A stretch of 64,000 nucleotides of DNA from Phoma sp. XZ068. Its lineage: Eukaryota; Ascomycota; Dothideomycetes; Pleosporales; Didymellaceae. The translations under genes were made by a program, and so were the position numbers. Below are positions 9,942 to 21,047 of the stretch, one piece after another. Each line of letters starts with the position of its first letter. The stretch's first letter is position 1. The stretch lies in assembly GCA_004835665.1 (NCBI GenBank), contig RBKR01000011.1, positions 868,001 to 932,000 of the forward strand, written 5' to 3'. Below the pieces are notes generated by a model. The model did not search any database. It had not been told where the DNA came from and worked only from the letters and a program-made list of their open reading frames with translations.

Positions 9942-12123
9942 ATGCGCCTGCGCCTCACGATCCAGCGCAACGGCCTGCCCGCTGCCAACATTCTCTGGAG
10001 CGTGCCAGACACCAACAGCCCGACTGCATATACAATTACGAGGCTGTTGGAAGATGTCAACCTAATCGTGCCGCTCGAAGCTGAGCACTGGGGCCTAGAG
10101 CATTATGTGGTTGAGGTGGCTGGTTTTGAGTGTTTGCATTTCATGCCAGTAGGACAGTGTCTGAAAGACGAGGATCATGTCTCGTACGTTTCCCTCCTCG
10201 AGCTAATTATCTCCTTACTACGTCAGTTTCAAAGGGCTAACAGAAAATAGTATAAGACCACTCCTGCGCGCCGAAGTCCGTGCAAGGACGCTCACGGGTC
10301 GGCACCAGATCAGCGATGGAGGGCAGCATCTTGTCGACGGCGTGCCATTTGGGCGGCCTTATCTGCGGCAGCCGAATCGTCCTGCGGTCAAGATCCCACC
10401 TCGGAAACGCCAGCGGTTGGAGGAGATTACCGATGAGGAGGGGCGGCTATTGATGGAGACACAACAAGACGAGGAGGCAGATGAAGATGAGGGCCTTGCC
10501 GACGGGAGTGCGCTGGTCGCCACAATACCTCGGCGCAAGTCGAATGGAGCGAAGAAGACAGTGCACTTCCAACAGCAAGACGTGAAGATGAATTTGGACG
10601 AGGATAGCGAGGAGGATGAAGATGACGAAGACTTTGCGCCGGGCGAAGAGAGCGACAACGTTGACGTCGACGGCTCTGAGGACTCGGATTCAAATTCGGA
10701 CTCAGATACAGACTCGTCGAGTGCTTCTGACGCCTCAGATTCAGACTCAGACTCGAGCTCGGACGATTCCTCGAGCGATTCCGACAGCGACAGTGATAGC
10801 GACGCTGCACCTGAAGTGCGGTCTTCAAAAGCACCGGTACCGAAAGGTGCTGGGCCACAACCGCCATCCACTCTTAATTTATCTCCGCCTGGCGAAGGCA
10901 AGCGAACCACACAATCACGAAACGCGCGCCGTGCGAAATCGAACCGCCTCAAACATCTCAAAGAAGCTGGCAAGCTACCCGAAGACGCTGATCTGAAGGA
11001 TCTCGAAAGATATGACGAAGAGCTGAGGCTGCAGCAAAACGGCGCACAGTTGGAGCAACGGCAACCTTTTGCGCAGCCAACGGGCAAGAGAAAGCGAATC
11101 GAGGACGAAGAGCCTGCACAACCCGTATCAGACGAGGCAGCAGAGCTAGAAAAGCGAAAGCAAGAGATGATCGCCAAGTTTGGCCAGGAGTCAGATGTCA
11201 TAATGCAGGCAGACGAGTCAGCCTCGAGTGCGACCGGAATCGCCACTTCAACGTCACCGCAGCAGGAGTCAAAGGAGCCAAACGCTACACCAGACAAAGC
11301 TCCAGAGCGAAAACGACTGCGGCCTGATGTCTCAGCTATTGGTCGTATGCTCGCTCGCCAGACCAAAAATATCATTAAGAAGCCTGTGAAGGCAAAGGCT
11401 AAGGAGCCGACCCCAGAACCTGAAGGCTCAACAGATCCTGACTTTTGGAAGTCTCGGATCAATCTCTCCGCATTTGAGTGCTGGGAGGAAGAGTATGAAT
11501 TAACGGCTCCGCCCTTCCCGTTCCAGCAGCATTGGGATCCTGCTAGCAAGGCCATGCGCGACGCTGCGAAGAGAAGGAAGGGCAAGAAGGGCAAGAAACC
11601 CGTCCCGGCCGAAGAGCCTGAAGAGGAAGACGAGGAAGAAGAGAAGATATTTCTCAACTATGATGATACCCCGAACGACGACAATCCAGACGTTGAGATC
11701 CACACTGCCATAGAAGATCAACTCCAGCAAGATATTGCAACTGCCTCGCAAGAACAGTCCGACCTACCGCCATTACCAGAGGATATGAGTACCTTACCAG
11801 ACCTGACTTCAACTGACTTCAAAACCGGCGCAATCATCGTCTGCAAGTTCTTTGGCGTCAATCCGATCACCGTTACACCTGAGATCAGTGACTTCAAGAC
11901 CGCTACTGTTGAGTGTGAAGGGGATTCTGGCCCTGGCGCGGGTACAATCCGACTAAGGATTGCTGAGCGCGATTTGCCAAAGAAGCAGAAAAAGTTCAAC
12001 AGCAAGGGGGAGAGAGTGTATGATGCAAAAGACGGCTTTTTCATGGACGAAGAGGAGGACGAGGGACTGTGGAGTGGAATGTTCGGTGAGCTCCTTGAGG
12101 GAAAGCTGTTGAAGGCTGCATGA
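9942..12123 (+). CDS. DUF7357/coilin-like nuclear protein with acidic Ser-Asp tract
   Basis: Two exons, 9942-10183 and 10251-12123, joined over a 67-bp GTACGT...TAG intron (704 residues). The first 130 or so residues form a conserved globular domain (MRLRLTIQRNGLP; DGVPFGRPYLRQPNRP) of the type called DUF7357 in filamentous fungi. Next come acidic runs at about residues 170-270, made largely of alternating Ser and Asp, a typical casein-kinase-2 substrate. Then follow basic patches with coilin-like RNARRAKSNRLKHLK. The C-terminus has a conserved F-E-C-W-E motif, then a Tudor-like stretch from about GAIIVCKFFGVNP. The layout (ordered N-domain, acidic and basic linkers, C-terminal beta domain) is that of coilin, the Cajal-body scaffold, but orthology is an inference. 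Nuclear localisation is likely. Confidence 0.8.
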
Positions 12124-12807
12124 GCATGGGAGGCGAGGTGCGAATCACGTACACCTCCTGAAGACTGATAGATTCGTTGTACAGACACATGTCGCAATAT
12201 ACCCTTTGACTTACTCACCATCTCTGTCCGGCTGCCGTCTTCCGTGACGAATCTAGTCGGCATCCGCCAAAACCCAAACGCCGATGCCGGACCCTGCCAC
12301 ACGTCATGCACCTTGCATGCAAGGCATCCTGATCGCCCATGCAGCAACGGCGGCCAAGAACCTCTTTCGCATGTGTCAGTGCTGCGTTTTTGTAACTGCC
12401 GAAAGACCGAGTTAATATCGTGGGGTGGCCTCTGCGTATTTCTTCGACCTGGACCCTGCCTACTGGGCGCCTCTCCACATGCCGCTGCGCTCAAGCGCTT
12501 GTCCTCGGCGCTGCGGGCTTCAATCCAGCAATTAGCTCCTCGAAACAACTGCCGTGAGCGGATGAGTGGGGTAGCTCCACGGTAGGGTAAGTATGATAAT
12601 GTGAAGCGACGCGCGATGAGGATTTTTCCTTAAAGCCTTGCCTGCCGTCGAGGTGATTTCCTTGTGACCACAGCATACCAGATTCACTTTGAACCATTGT
12701 AAGTTGACTCTCGCGGGCAGAATAACGTTGATATTCAAAGAGCATCATCATTGTCCATGCTCCGCTGCACAACCCCACAACTCCGATACTAACAAACAAA
12801 CAGCACA
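12124..12807. other. Intergenic region containing the promoter and 5'UTR of the MetE-like gene
   Basis: 684 bp. The last 109 bp hold a likely 5'UTR intron (listed separately). The rest has no convincing coding potential. Confidence 0.5.
12699..12803 (+). other. Predicted 5'UTR intron of the MetE-like gene
   Basis: A GTAAGT donor at 12699, a perfect TACTAAC branch-point word at 12787-12793 and a CAG acceptor ending at 12803 define a 105-bp intron. It ends four bases before the ATG at 12808. Introns in this position often raise expression in fungi; the codon use of the gene (strongly C-ending) also points to high expression. Confidence 0.75.
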
Positions 12808-13944
12808 ATGCCTCTCCCTCACGGCGTCTACCGCGCTGACCACGTTGGCTCTTTTCTGCGCCCCAAGGCCGTTCTCGAGGCACGCCAAAAAGCCGCCGAC
12901 GGCGAAATCAGTGCAGCCGACCTGCGCAAGGTCGAAGACGAGGCAGTCGCCAAAGTGGCCGAGCAACAGCTCCAAAACGGCCTGCGCAGTGTAACAGACG
13001 GCGAGTTCCGCCGCGCCTACTTCCACCTTGACTTCCTCAAGCACCTTGCGGGGATCGAGGAAAAAGGCCAAGTCGGCAACATCAGACACAAGGATGGCTT
13101 CTCCCCACCAACACTCGTCGTAACGGGAAAACTGGGCCACCCGGAGGCAATCCAGGTCGAAGACTTCAACTTCCTCGAGAAAGCGATCAAGCAAAACGGC
13201 GGCGCCGCGACAACAAAAGTATGCATCCCGTCCCCGACCATGGTGCACTTCCGCGGCGGACGCGCCAGCATCGACGTCTCCGCGTACCCGGACCTTGATG
13301 TCTTCTTCGAGGACCTCGCGCGCGTCTACCAGGAGGAACTCGACTCGCTGTACCAAGCCGGATGCCGCTTCGTCCAGCTCGACGACACCAACCTCGCCTA
13401 CCTATGCGACCCGGACATGCGCAAGGCCGCCGAGTCAGAGCGCGGCGAAGACCTCTCCGTGCTCCCGAGGAAGTACGCCGCGCTCATCAACGCGGCCATC
13501 AGCAAGAGGCCCGCAGACATGAAGATCGGAATCCATCTCTGCCGCGGCAACTACCGCTCCAAGTGGTTCGCCAGCGGCGGCTACGAGCCCGTCGCCGAAG
13601 TCCTGTTCAAGGAACTCAACGTCGATGCGTACTTTCTCGAGTACGACGACGCTCGCAGTGGCGACTTCAGCCCCCTGAGACATCTGCCCGCGCACAAGGT
13701 CGTCGTGCTGGGCGTGATGAGCTCGAAGAAGAACGAGTTGGACAACAAGGAGGAGATTATCGGGCGGTTGAGGGAGGCGGCGTCCATTGCACCCAACGGT
13801 CTGGATCAGTTGTGTCTGTCTCACCAGTGCGGATTCAGTTCGACGGCCGAGGGCAATGAGCTTACAGAGGACGAGCAGTGGGCCAAGGTCAGGCTGGAGG
13901 TTGAGATCGCCAAGCAGGTCTGGGGCGATGATCTCTCACAGTAG
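12808..13944 (+). CDS. Cobalamin-independent methionine synthase-like (MetE C-terminal/UROD-fold) protein
   Basis: Single exon of 378 residues beginning MPLPHGVYRADHVGSFLRP. It has only the C-terminal catalytic barrel of MetE, as in bacterial YxjG/YxjH. Zinc ligands of the family are all present: H243 and C245 in IHLCRGN, E278 in FLEYDD and C341 in SHQCGFSS. The substrate-facing VTDGEFRR motif near residue 62 is intact. In full MetE this barrel transfers a methyl group from folate to homocysteine; stand-alone fungal members probably use another methyl donor or thiol, and the reaction is unproven. Codons strongly prefer C in the third position, unlike several neighbours, suggesting high expression. 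A 5'UTR intron lies immediately upstream. Cytosolic; no signal peptide. Confidence 0.9.
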   Translation: MPLPHGVYRADHVGSFLRPKAVLEARQKAADGEISAADLRKVEDEAVAKVAEQQLQNGLRSVTDGEFRRAYFHLDFLKHLAGIEEKGQVGNIRHKDGFSPPTLVVTGKLGHPEAIQVEDFNFLEKAIKQNGGAATTKVCIPSPTMVHFRGGRASIDVSAYPDLDVFFEDLARVYQEELDSLYQAGCRFVQLDDTNLAYLCDPDMRKAAESERGEDLSVLPRKYAALINAAISKRPADMKIGIHLCRGNYRSKWFASGGYEPVAEVLFKELNVDAYFLEYDDARSGDFSPLRHLPAHKVVVLGVMSSKKNELDNKEEIIGRLREAASIAPNGLDQLCLSHQCGFSSTAEGNELTEDEQWAKVRLEVEIAKQVWGDDLSQ

Positions 13945-14275
13945 AGGCTGGGTGGTCAGTAAGGCAGAGAGGATATTGGCGAGGAGTTGTGGCGCATGGG
14001 GAAAGTGACGATGATGTAGATTATGATCCTCGAGTACGAGGTGAGATGAAGTCATGTCTCAACGACTGATGAGTAGATGCAGCATATACCCAAATCATAT
14101 GGTTCAACCCTTTTATCATCGCGTCTATAGACCTTGCTCGTCTCCGCAGGACCCTAAACCATGAACTTGGTGTGATCCTCACCGGCCTTGCGCCGAACTC
14201 CCGGCTCTCGATGCACTGACTCCTGCCCGTACAAACCTCGAACCAGCAGCTTCAGTTTCAATAAAGAGCCCTGCC
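13945..14275. other. Convergent 3' region
   Basis: 331 bp between two stop codons that face each other. Should contain both polyadenylation regions; nothing else recognised. Confidence 0.4.
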
Positions 14276-15412
14276 TTATGCAACCCAATCCTGTCTGGCC
14301 TGCCGTGCAATAACTCCCTGACGTTTGGTTGTCAACTGTCTCACACGTTTGGACATCTCGCAATTAACGAACATCAAGGGAACGCCGGCCATCCTGCCGC
14401 GGACAGCAGTCACCTCATGAGCGTCCATGACGAGTCCAAGGATACGATCCAGTATATCCTTCGGCAGCGTCAGCAGATTCAGGGGAGCTGTTGCAGTGTC
14501 AAACCGCAGCTCCATTCCCTCGTTGTGCATAGAAAAGTCACGCCGGAGCAGAGGCTCAACTTCTTCTACTGGCCAGCGGAACTCGTACCATCGTGCTAGC
14601 GAACCGAATACGAGAGACCCGCCGGAACCATCGGGTTTGATACCGACGCGCTCGATCAGGCGGTTATACTTGGTGATTCTCGGGTCGGTTAGGAGCGCTC
14701 GGAACGTGTTCGTCAGCGCAGGAGCATCGCACATGAGACGCCGATGTGTAACGAGACGGCTCAATCCGTGTGTGGCCATGGTACTCGGGTCCTGGGTGAA
14801 AGTGACCTTGATATTGGGGTAAGAGTCCCACATAGCACGCAGAAACGGTGTAAAGTCGATCAATCCGAGACTAGAATCGAAATTTGGGTCATCTCGTGCT
14901 CGCCAGAAGCCATGGTTCGTTAGGCAGATATCGTCCATGTTGATGACAAGAGTGCGAATCATGTTTGGTCGTGGGCCTAGGACGTTCAAAACCCGAGCTG
15001 GCCAATCGAAAAATAGCTCAAGGTCAAGCTCTGGCGATAAGCTCTTGAGTTCGAAAACGTTGTTCACGTACAGTACTGAGATAGCCTCCTGGTAGACCTC
15101 GCGACAGGTGTATAGCAGCTGTACTGATAGCTGGTGCTGCCTGTCAATGCGGAAGGCCTTGTAGGTTTGTTTCCTGCGGATGACAGAGAAGAAATCGGTA
15201 AATTGACCAAAGTGTAGGAGTATTGTCTGCGAGTCTTGAAGGACGAAACCATAGATCATGTTACGGAGCTCGGCTGGTAACTGTAAAAGAGGTGATGTAT
15301 CTTGGCGGGCAGGCACATGATTGCCCATGTCGAGGGAAGGAAGGGGCTGTGAGGTAGTCGATGTTCGCCCATGGGGTATTGTTGAGAGCCGCCTTCGCTT
15401 GTTGTTAGCCAT
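14276..15412 (-). CDS. DUF7730/F-box-like hypothetical protein
   Basis: Single exon of 378 residues starting at a true ATG (MANNKRRRLS). After a basic, disordered N-terminus comes LLQLPAELRNMIYGFVL at about residue 41, the F-box-like helix that opens many expanded Dothideomycete proteins. It is followed by LLYTCREVYQEAISVLYVNNVFEL, the family hallmark around residue 100. The C-terminus is basic. Proteins of this kind are numerous in Pleosporales and mostly uncharacterised; some may be SCF substrate adaptors, but the Skp1-binding part is minimal here. No membrane segment or signal peptide is visible. Confidence 0.72.
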   Translation of the reverse strand: MANNKRRRLSTIPHGRTSTTSQPLPSLDMGNHVPARQDTSPLLQLPAELRNMIYGFVLQDSQTILLHFGQFTDFFSVIRRKQTYKAFRIDRQHQLSVQLLYTCREVYQEAISVLYVNNVFELKSLSPELDLELFFDWPARVLNVLGPRPNMIRTLVINMDDICLTNHGFWRARDDPNFDSSLGLIDFTPFLRAMWDSYPNIKVTFTQDPSTMATHGLSRLVTHRRLMCDAPALTNTFRALLTDPRITKYNRLIERVGIKPDGSGGSLVFGSLARWYEFRWPVEEVEPLLRRDFSMHNEGMELRFDTATAPLNLLTLPKDILDRILGLVMDAHEVTAVRGRMAGVPLMFVNCEMSKRVRQLTTKRQGVIARQARQDWVA

Positions 15413-16433
15413 CTTGATGTGGGACTAGTTGAGATAAAGTTGAAGGGAAATTAAAAAAGGAGTACCTTATATGGTGGAGGCAGTTGCGACTTATGTAGGC
15501 GGAGGGGTTGTGAATGAAGGGACCACGAGCACTCACTTTCACTGACCCAAGGCAACTTCGTTCCCCAACTTGACCAAGGTTGAAGGTTACAATGGCTCAC
15601 TCGCAATTATGGCATATGAATTGAGTCGAAAACTGCATGTGCTTCTCTATTAGGCTTGAATCGTCGTCGAATTGATCAGTGACACCCGTCCTTTCACAAT
15701 ACTAAACCAGAACCTCGGTCCGGTATCGAGGTTGCTTGCTGTAGGCTGCTCACGAGTTAAAGTGATCCAAAGGCGTTGGATCAATTATGGTCGCGGTAGT
15801 TCAACGATGCACAATTCGGGACTCTGCACGGCCGACGTGGGTGCTGCCTGTGGTGATCATGATCTTTCTGGTGGCCATAAAGAAAAACCCCGCTCTCTAT
15901 AAACCTACTTACATGCCAATCATCCATATGAATTGATTCCTATCTGCAGAGTATGAAATGGGTACGGCACCTGAGAAAACACCTCGCACTCCTGATTGCG
16001 CGTCACCACAGGCCACTGACTGCAACGCACATCTCACAACGCACTTTTCACAATGTACCCCTCACAACGCACTTCACACAACGCACATCACGAAGACACA
16101 AGAGCAAACAGTTTCTGAATATAGCACACGAGCCATGTAATTGATCATATCTACATGAGCGTGTCTTCTCCGACATCAAGGTTCGATGAGCTGTAACTCC
16201 ATCGCGATGCCTGCTAGTCTGTTCGTTCGTTCAAGGCATAGAAGCCGTCTTCCCTACTACTCTTCCTCCATACTCCAATACCAGCAGCAATAAAAGCGCG
16301 TCTTACAAAAAGAGCGTCAGGATGTCAGAACAAATCGTAAAAGGTCGTCATAATATGCACAGAAAGAATGAAAAATCGAAAAACGTAGAATGGTCGTAAT
16401 AGTGGTGGGGTTGCACTTGTCGGGGTGATTGAC
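15413..16433. other. Intergenic region with a short CACAACGCAC-type repeat
   Basis: 1,021 bp holding the promoter of the DUF7730 gene and the 3' flank of the glycogen-binding gene. Around 16035-16085 the word CACAACGCAC occurs about three times within 55 bp, with one diverged copy. No coding exon, RNA gene or transposon end was recognised. Confidence 0.45.
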
Positions 16434-17210
16434 TTAGTTGCGGATGACGACACCGTGGCGGCGGGTCTGCTTCTGCTCGTAGACGTACTCGTCCTCGGAG
16501 CTGCACTCATCCGACTCATCGGAGAAAGAGCAGCGGGCACCTCCGCAGTCGAGCTTGACGCGGTCACCCTTGCGTGTGATTCCGTAGCGCTCGCATGTGC
16601 AGCATGAGCTACCAGAGCTGACGCTGGATGGCGATGAGCTGCCGGAAGAGCGGGAAGAGGTGAGCGAGGGAACGTCGGAGTCGGCGTCAGAGTCGGAGTC
16701 GTCCTCGGAGTCGGAGTTGATGTCCTGGCGGGCAAAGCGGCGGTTGAGCTCCTCGAGGGTGGTCTGGTTGTACTGGGTGTTGATGACCTGGCGGGTCTCA
16801 CCGGGGCGCTGGGGCCTGGGGGCGACGATGCGGCTGGGGGAAACACCACGGCCCTTGGGGATGTTCTGGGAGGCGCGGCGGGACTCGCGGGAGGACTTGG
16901 CGGGAGCGGCAGCAGACTTGGACGGGATGTCGATGATGTTGAGCTTGCGGCCAGTGGTGGGTTCGGTGGTGTGGTCCTTGGCGGGGTCGTGGGAGACGTG
17001 GTAGCCGTCAATGATGTAGTAGTACCAGTAGCGCTGGCCCTGCTTGAGAGTAGCACCCTGGAACTTGAAGCAGCCGACCCAACCACCGGTCTTCTTGGGG
17101 TCCTTGGAAAGGGGAAGCTGGCCCTGGTAGCCGTCCCACGAACCGAGAAGGTGGACGGTCTTGCAGTTGGCGGAAGTGCGGAGAGTGAAGTTAAGCTGGA
17201 TAGCGGCCAT
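16434..17210 (-). CDS. AMPK-type glycogen-binding (CBM48-like) protein with Cys-rich tail
   Basis: Single exon of 258 residues. Residues 1-100 form a compact early-set domain with VHLLGSWDGY, LSKDPKKTGGWVG and YYYIIDGYHVSHDP, matching the AMPK1_CBM glycogen-recognition domain (aromatics W25 and W44 lie where carbohydrate-binding Trp residues occur). Then comes a basic Ser/Arg linker, a helix LEELNRRFARQD, an acidic Ser-Asp run and a Ser-rich stretch. The last 60 residues are Cys-rich: CCTCERYGITRKGDRVKLDCGG, then C and CSSEDE. The Cys spacing could bind a metal. No kinase or phosphatase domain is present, so it may tether partners to glycogen; this is inference. Third-position GC is high, suggesting strong expression. 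Confidence 0.78.
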   Translation of the reverse strand: MAAIQLNFTLRTSANCKTVHLLGSWDGYQGQLPLSKDPKKTGGWVGCFKFQGATLKQGQRYWYYYIIDGYHVSHDPAKDHTTEPTTGRKLNIIDIPSKSAAAPAKSSRESRRASQNIPKGRGVSPSRIVAPRPQRPGETRQVINTQYNQTTLEELNRRFARQDINSDSEDDSDSDADSDVPSLTSSRSSGSSSPSSVSSGSSCCTCERYGITRKGDRVKLDCGGARCSFSDESDECSSEDEYVYEQKQTRRHGVVIRN

Positions 17211-19020
17211 TGTGATTGAGTTTTCGATCTTAAACTTTCGGTAGTAGTTGAATTATGATGACTGATGAGTCTTGTGATGCGTCCTGGCCAAACTAATGGA
17301 TAGACGACGAAGTGATTGCTGATGAAGCGGTGGAAAGATTGTTGACGAAAGTCGATTATGCGAGTTTGTCGAGTTTGTTTGGTTGTGTATCGAGCAAGTA
17401 GAGCTGAAGAATTACGTTTGAGGGGGATGTAGACCGGCTACGAGGATTTGGTAATAGTGAATAAAGATTGAATTAAGATGGCACCAGGCCGAGAAACAAA
17501 AAAGGTAGGAAGAGGATGGAAAACGAACACACAACAGCTCTGAGAAGTTCACACGCTTGCTGAAGAAAAAAGGTCAGAGTGAGGGCCCAAGGCCAACATA
17601 TATAGAATCCAACATCGCACAGTACTTCGCCAGAGAGGGTTAGGATTGGCGTAAGCGGGACTCGCTTTGCGAGGGGCCAGCCGAAGTGACGGCACTACGG
17701 AGCGATTGATTGCTTGTGCAGCCTACGCACGCCATGTTCGCAGGGAGCAGGCTGGTCGGGGCGTGGATGCGCAGTCTATCGAATGTGTGTTGAGCGCTTG
17801 ACGGACGAAGTCGAGTGGTGGGTGGTCAGCTTCGTGCTACTCGGCGCTATGCTTCTGGGGCCTCATTGGGCCGAGTGAGCGGGGAATATCCATCTCCTAC
17901 GCACAGACGGAGCGTGGACAGACGCAGCGAATCACACCGCAGTTCGGGTAGAGCCATGTGATGTCCGTTCCTCCCCGTGCATCTACGGCTCCATCACACT
18001 GCGTCGACAAACGTGCAGCAAAGGGAAGGCCCACGACAGATGCAGGTGTATTAGCCTCGTCCTTGCAACCTAGCAGCCATGTACCTTGTCGCATCGGTGA
18101 CTTTTAGCAGCTTTTTCCTGCGCCGCCCAGCCTCCAACTTCCTTTTGGGCCAATGAGATGTTGCGAGCGAACTGCGCTCGATCACAAAATGCCCCAAAAT
18201 GGGACGTCGGCGCCTATTAATCTTGAGAGGCTTGATAGCACAACCAACCACTGTCGTTATCATCGACCTCCAACTGCGTCGCGAGCAAGTCTGCCGGCTC
18301 GCGACGTCCGCCATGTGGAGATAGGCCTGATGATGTGCAGAGGTGCATCAGTGCAGTGCACGCAAGGTGCTCAACGGAAGGAGAAATCATGCGGCTGCAG
18401 GGTGGAGGCACAGCGCTTGAGAAGAACGAGGCCGCTTTTTACGACGTTGAACGGATTTGTGGAAGAGTCGGAGAAGCTAGAGAACATGGTCGTGGAACAA
18501 GAATGATGTAGGATCATGTACCGTGACCCTTGAGGTACAAGAGAGCGTTGCACGTGTGGGAACGCGACGTTGTGTTGCGCTGGTTGCAGTGAAACCTGCT
18601 GTGCTAAACAAAGAACATGCGCTGCGACATCGAGTACTTGAACTGCTGTACGAGACCATCTTCATCGCTCAAGTCTCACTCCTGTTCACTCCTGTTCGCA
18701 CTGAGGATGTACCTCTGAGGACATTCGCAGCATCGTAAAATCCATTGTGTAAGCACCGGTCAGGGTAAGCGCACCCGTTACCTACGCGCCGGCCCACGGT
18801 CTCGTTCATGCAACTTCCCCGTGGACAGTCCAATCAAGGAAATTTCGTGAGTATTGGTCACCTGTGCGCCAGCCACCCCAATACATTGACATCGCGAAGT
18901 GGGTTCAGCAGTTGAGTGCACACTGTGGAAATGTTGATTGATTGCAGCTTCATTATGCGCCCCACCAGGAAATTGTCGTTGTGACACCGTACAGGCATTC
19001 ATGAGTGGAGCACTGGCTGG
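17211..19020. other. Long intergenic region with a distal TATA box
   Basis: 1.8 kb. A TATATA core at 17599-17604, read on the minus strand, is about 390 bp before the ATG at 17210 and may drive it with a long 5'UTR. Beyond about 17700 only short frames occur; the rest is 3' flank of the ADIP-like gene. No RNA gene recognised. Confidence 0.45.
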
Positions 19021-21047
19021 TTAGCAGCCTAAGAGATTCTCCAGCTCCGCTGGTGTCAGTGTGCTCTTTCTCCTTTTCGGCCGCCCTCCAATACGCGAAG
19101 GTTTCGTTGGCGAGCGAGTCGTACGTCTTTGCTTCTTCTCGTCTGCCACATCTTCGCCGTTCGCCGTTCGGAAAGATTTGACGGGGCTTGACTGGATTCT
19201 GGCAGCGGCCACTTCCGCTTCCGCCTGTACTGCCTTGAGCTTATCCATCATGGTCAGCTTCGGGGAACGCTCTTCAGGATGAGCATGTGGACTTGAATGC
19301 CGCTTCTTTGTCTGTCGTCGAGTATTAGAATATTTCGTGTTCAGAAAATCGAGATGCAAGGGTGGGGATGAAGAAAAGGCGACGTTGCTGGCCATCTTGA
19401 CAATTTGGTCGCAAATGCTGTCCCAACGTACATGGCGTGGTGTGCGTTCATCTTGATCTGTCGGTCTTGATGACCGCTCCTCTGGTGGTGGTCTCGCTGC
19501 CGAGGATAGATGGCTAGGCTTCTCTACGTTGACCAGGTCGAGCCCCGGTGTGTCTGTGTTCTCGTCTTCCAACTTGGAAGGCGTGTTGGGAATGGACGCT
19601 GAGAAAGCAACCTTTCGAGGCGATTTATTGGGTGACTTGTTGCCATTCGTCTCTTGAAGAGCCTGTTGTTCAGATTGCGGCTTGACACTGAACAGGTTGT
19701 CGCCACTCATCTGCCCTGCTTTAGGCGCTGCCTTTGGTGTAGGGAGTTCTTTCTCAGGTTCCACTTCATCTACTTCCTCGTTGAAGACGGAACTACCATC
19801 TTCCATAGCCTCCTCACCATGCTCCGATGTCCCTTCTTCGTCTTCATACTCGTTCTCGTCTTCCTCTTCGATAATCGAGATATCGTCGGCATCGTCTACC
19901 TCAGTGTCGGTGTCGTAGTCCAACCCTCTTGTAATTTCATCAAGATTGATGGTGTCGCCCTTGGTCATACGCTTCCGCCATGAGTCCATAAGCTTGAATG
20001 ACTCACGCAGTCGCGCTTCCATCTTCTCCCAACCAGCTCGAAGTCTCTGGATCTCTTCTTCTCGTGATTCGACCTCGTCTACCGACACAAAATTGGGGTT
20101 TGTGAGCAGGTTCTTAAGGTTGTCGAGTACTGTATCTGTGTCGCTGGCGAGAGCCTCGTAGCTGGTTGGCAAAGCGTGCATCATGCCCTGTCGAGCGTCC
20201 TCGTCTTCTTCCGCAACCACCGAGAGTCCCTCTGCATCTTCTTGTGCAGTCATCTCCGGCATGCCTTGCAACTCCCTTAATGTCACAAGAGTGCTTCTAA
20301 CAAGAGCGATCAAGCTGTCGTTTTCGTCGCTCAGACTCTGGCTCAGCTGCGTCAAGAAATCCGTGGTCTCCTGCTTCAGGCTGTAGCTGGGGTCCTCGAG
20401 ATCTGGCTCCTCACTTCGCAGGGCACTTATCGATCCACCTAGCCCTGCTACTCCCGGGTTGATCGTAATGCTTGCGCCCACAAGTCCCGTCTTATTGCCA
20501 CGTTGCTGAGTAGTCAAGTGGCTCTTCAGGCGCTGTATCTGAACGTCGCGTTTCCGTACGTCGTTCGCGCAGCTCGTCCGCACCTGATCGACGGTGGTCT
20601 TGAGTCTCAGCATTTCTGCGCGCAACTTGCGTGCCGACGATTCGGCGGTTCGTAAAGCGGCGCGAGCGGCATGTTCCTGCGACTGTGCAAGAGACAGTTG
20701 TCGTGTGAGGTCTGCATTGCGAGTTTGCAGCTTTTCGAGCGATATCAATTGGCGTGACTGTTCCGAGCGTAGGTTCCGTACTGTTTCTGCTGCAGATTCT
20801 CGATACTCCTGATCGCGCTGCAGCTACGTCAGTAAAGTGCATCACGTGGGCATTCTCTTTACCATACATCACGCTTTAAGATCAGATCATGAACCAAGTT
20901 GATGATCTGAGCCATTGTGGCTTCCTTACCACCCTCGACCCGCGAAGGGTGCGCAAACTCAATGCCCTTCCCATCGCGCAGTAGTCCGCGAGCCAACAGT
21001 AGATTGTTGATATATGTAGCCGCAGTCTTGAGGTTATACGACTCCAT
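19021..21047 (-). CDS. ADIP/Msd1-like coiled-coil protein (SSX2IP family)
   Basis: Two exons, 21047-20868 and 20817-19021, joined over a 50-bp intron (658 residues). The N-terminus (MESYNLKTAATYINNLLLARGLL, HDLILKRD) matches the start of the afadin- and alpha-actinin-binding protein family. A long coiled coil follows (about residues 60-150; heptads around LEKLQTRNADLTRQLSLAQ), typical of ADIP. The middle is acidic and the C-terminus ends with a basic TRSPTKPSRIGGRPKRRKS nuclear-type patch. Family members anchor minus-end microtubules at the spindle pole (fission yeast Msd1, human SSX2IP). A similar spindle-pole or microtubule-organising role is inferred here. The first exon is essential for the match and is only seen after splicing. 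Confidence 0.8.

Noticed and set aside
10359..11657. 432-codon minus-strand frame rich in Ser
   Set aside because: Antisense of the acidic Ser-Asp tract of the DUF7357 gene; the plus strand has the conserved domain and a spliced first exon.
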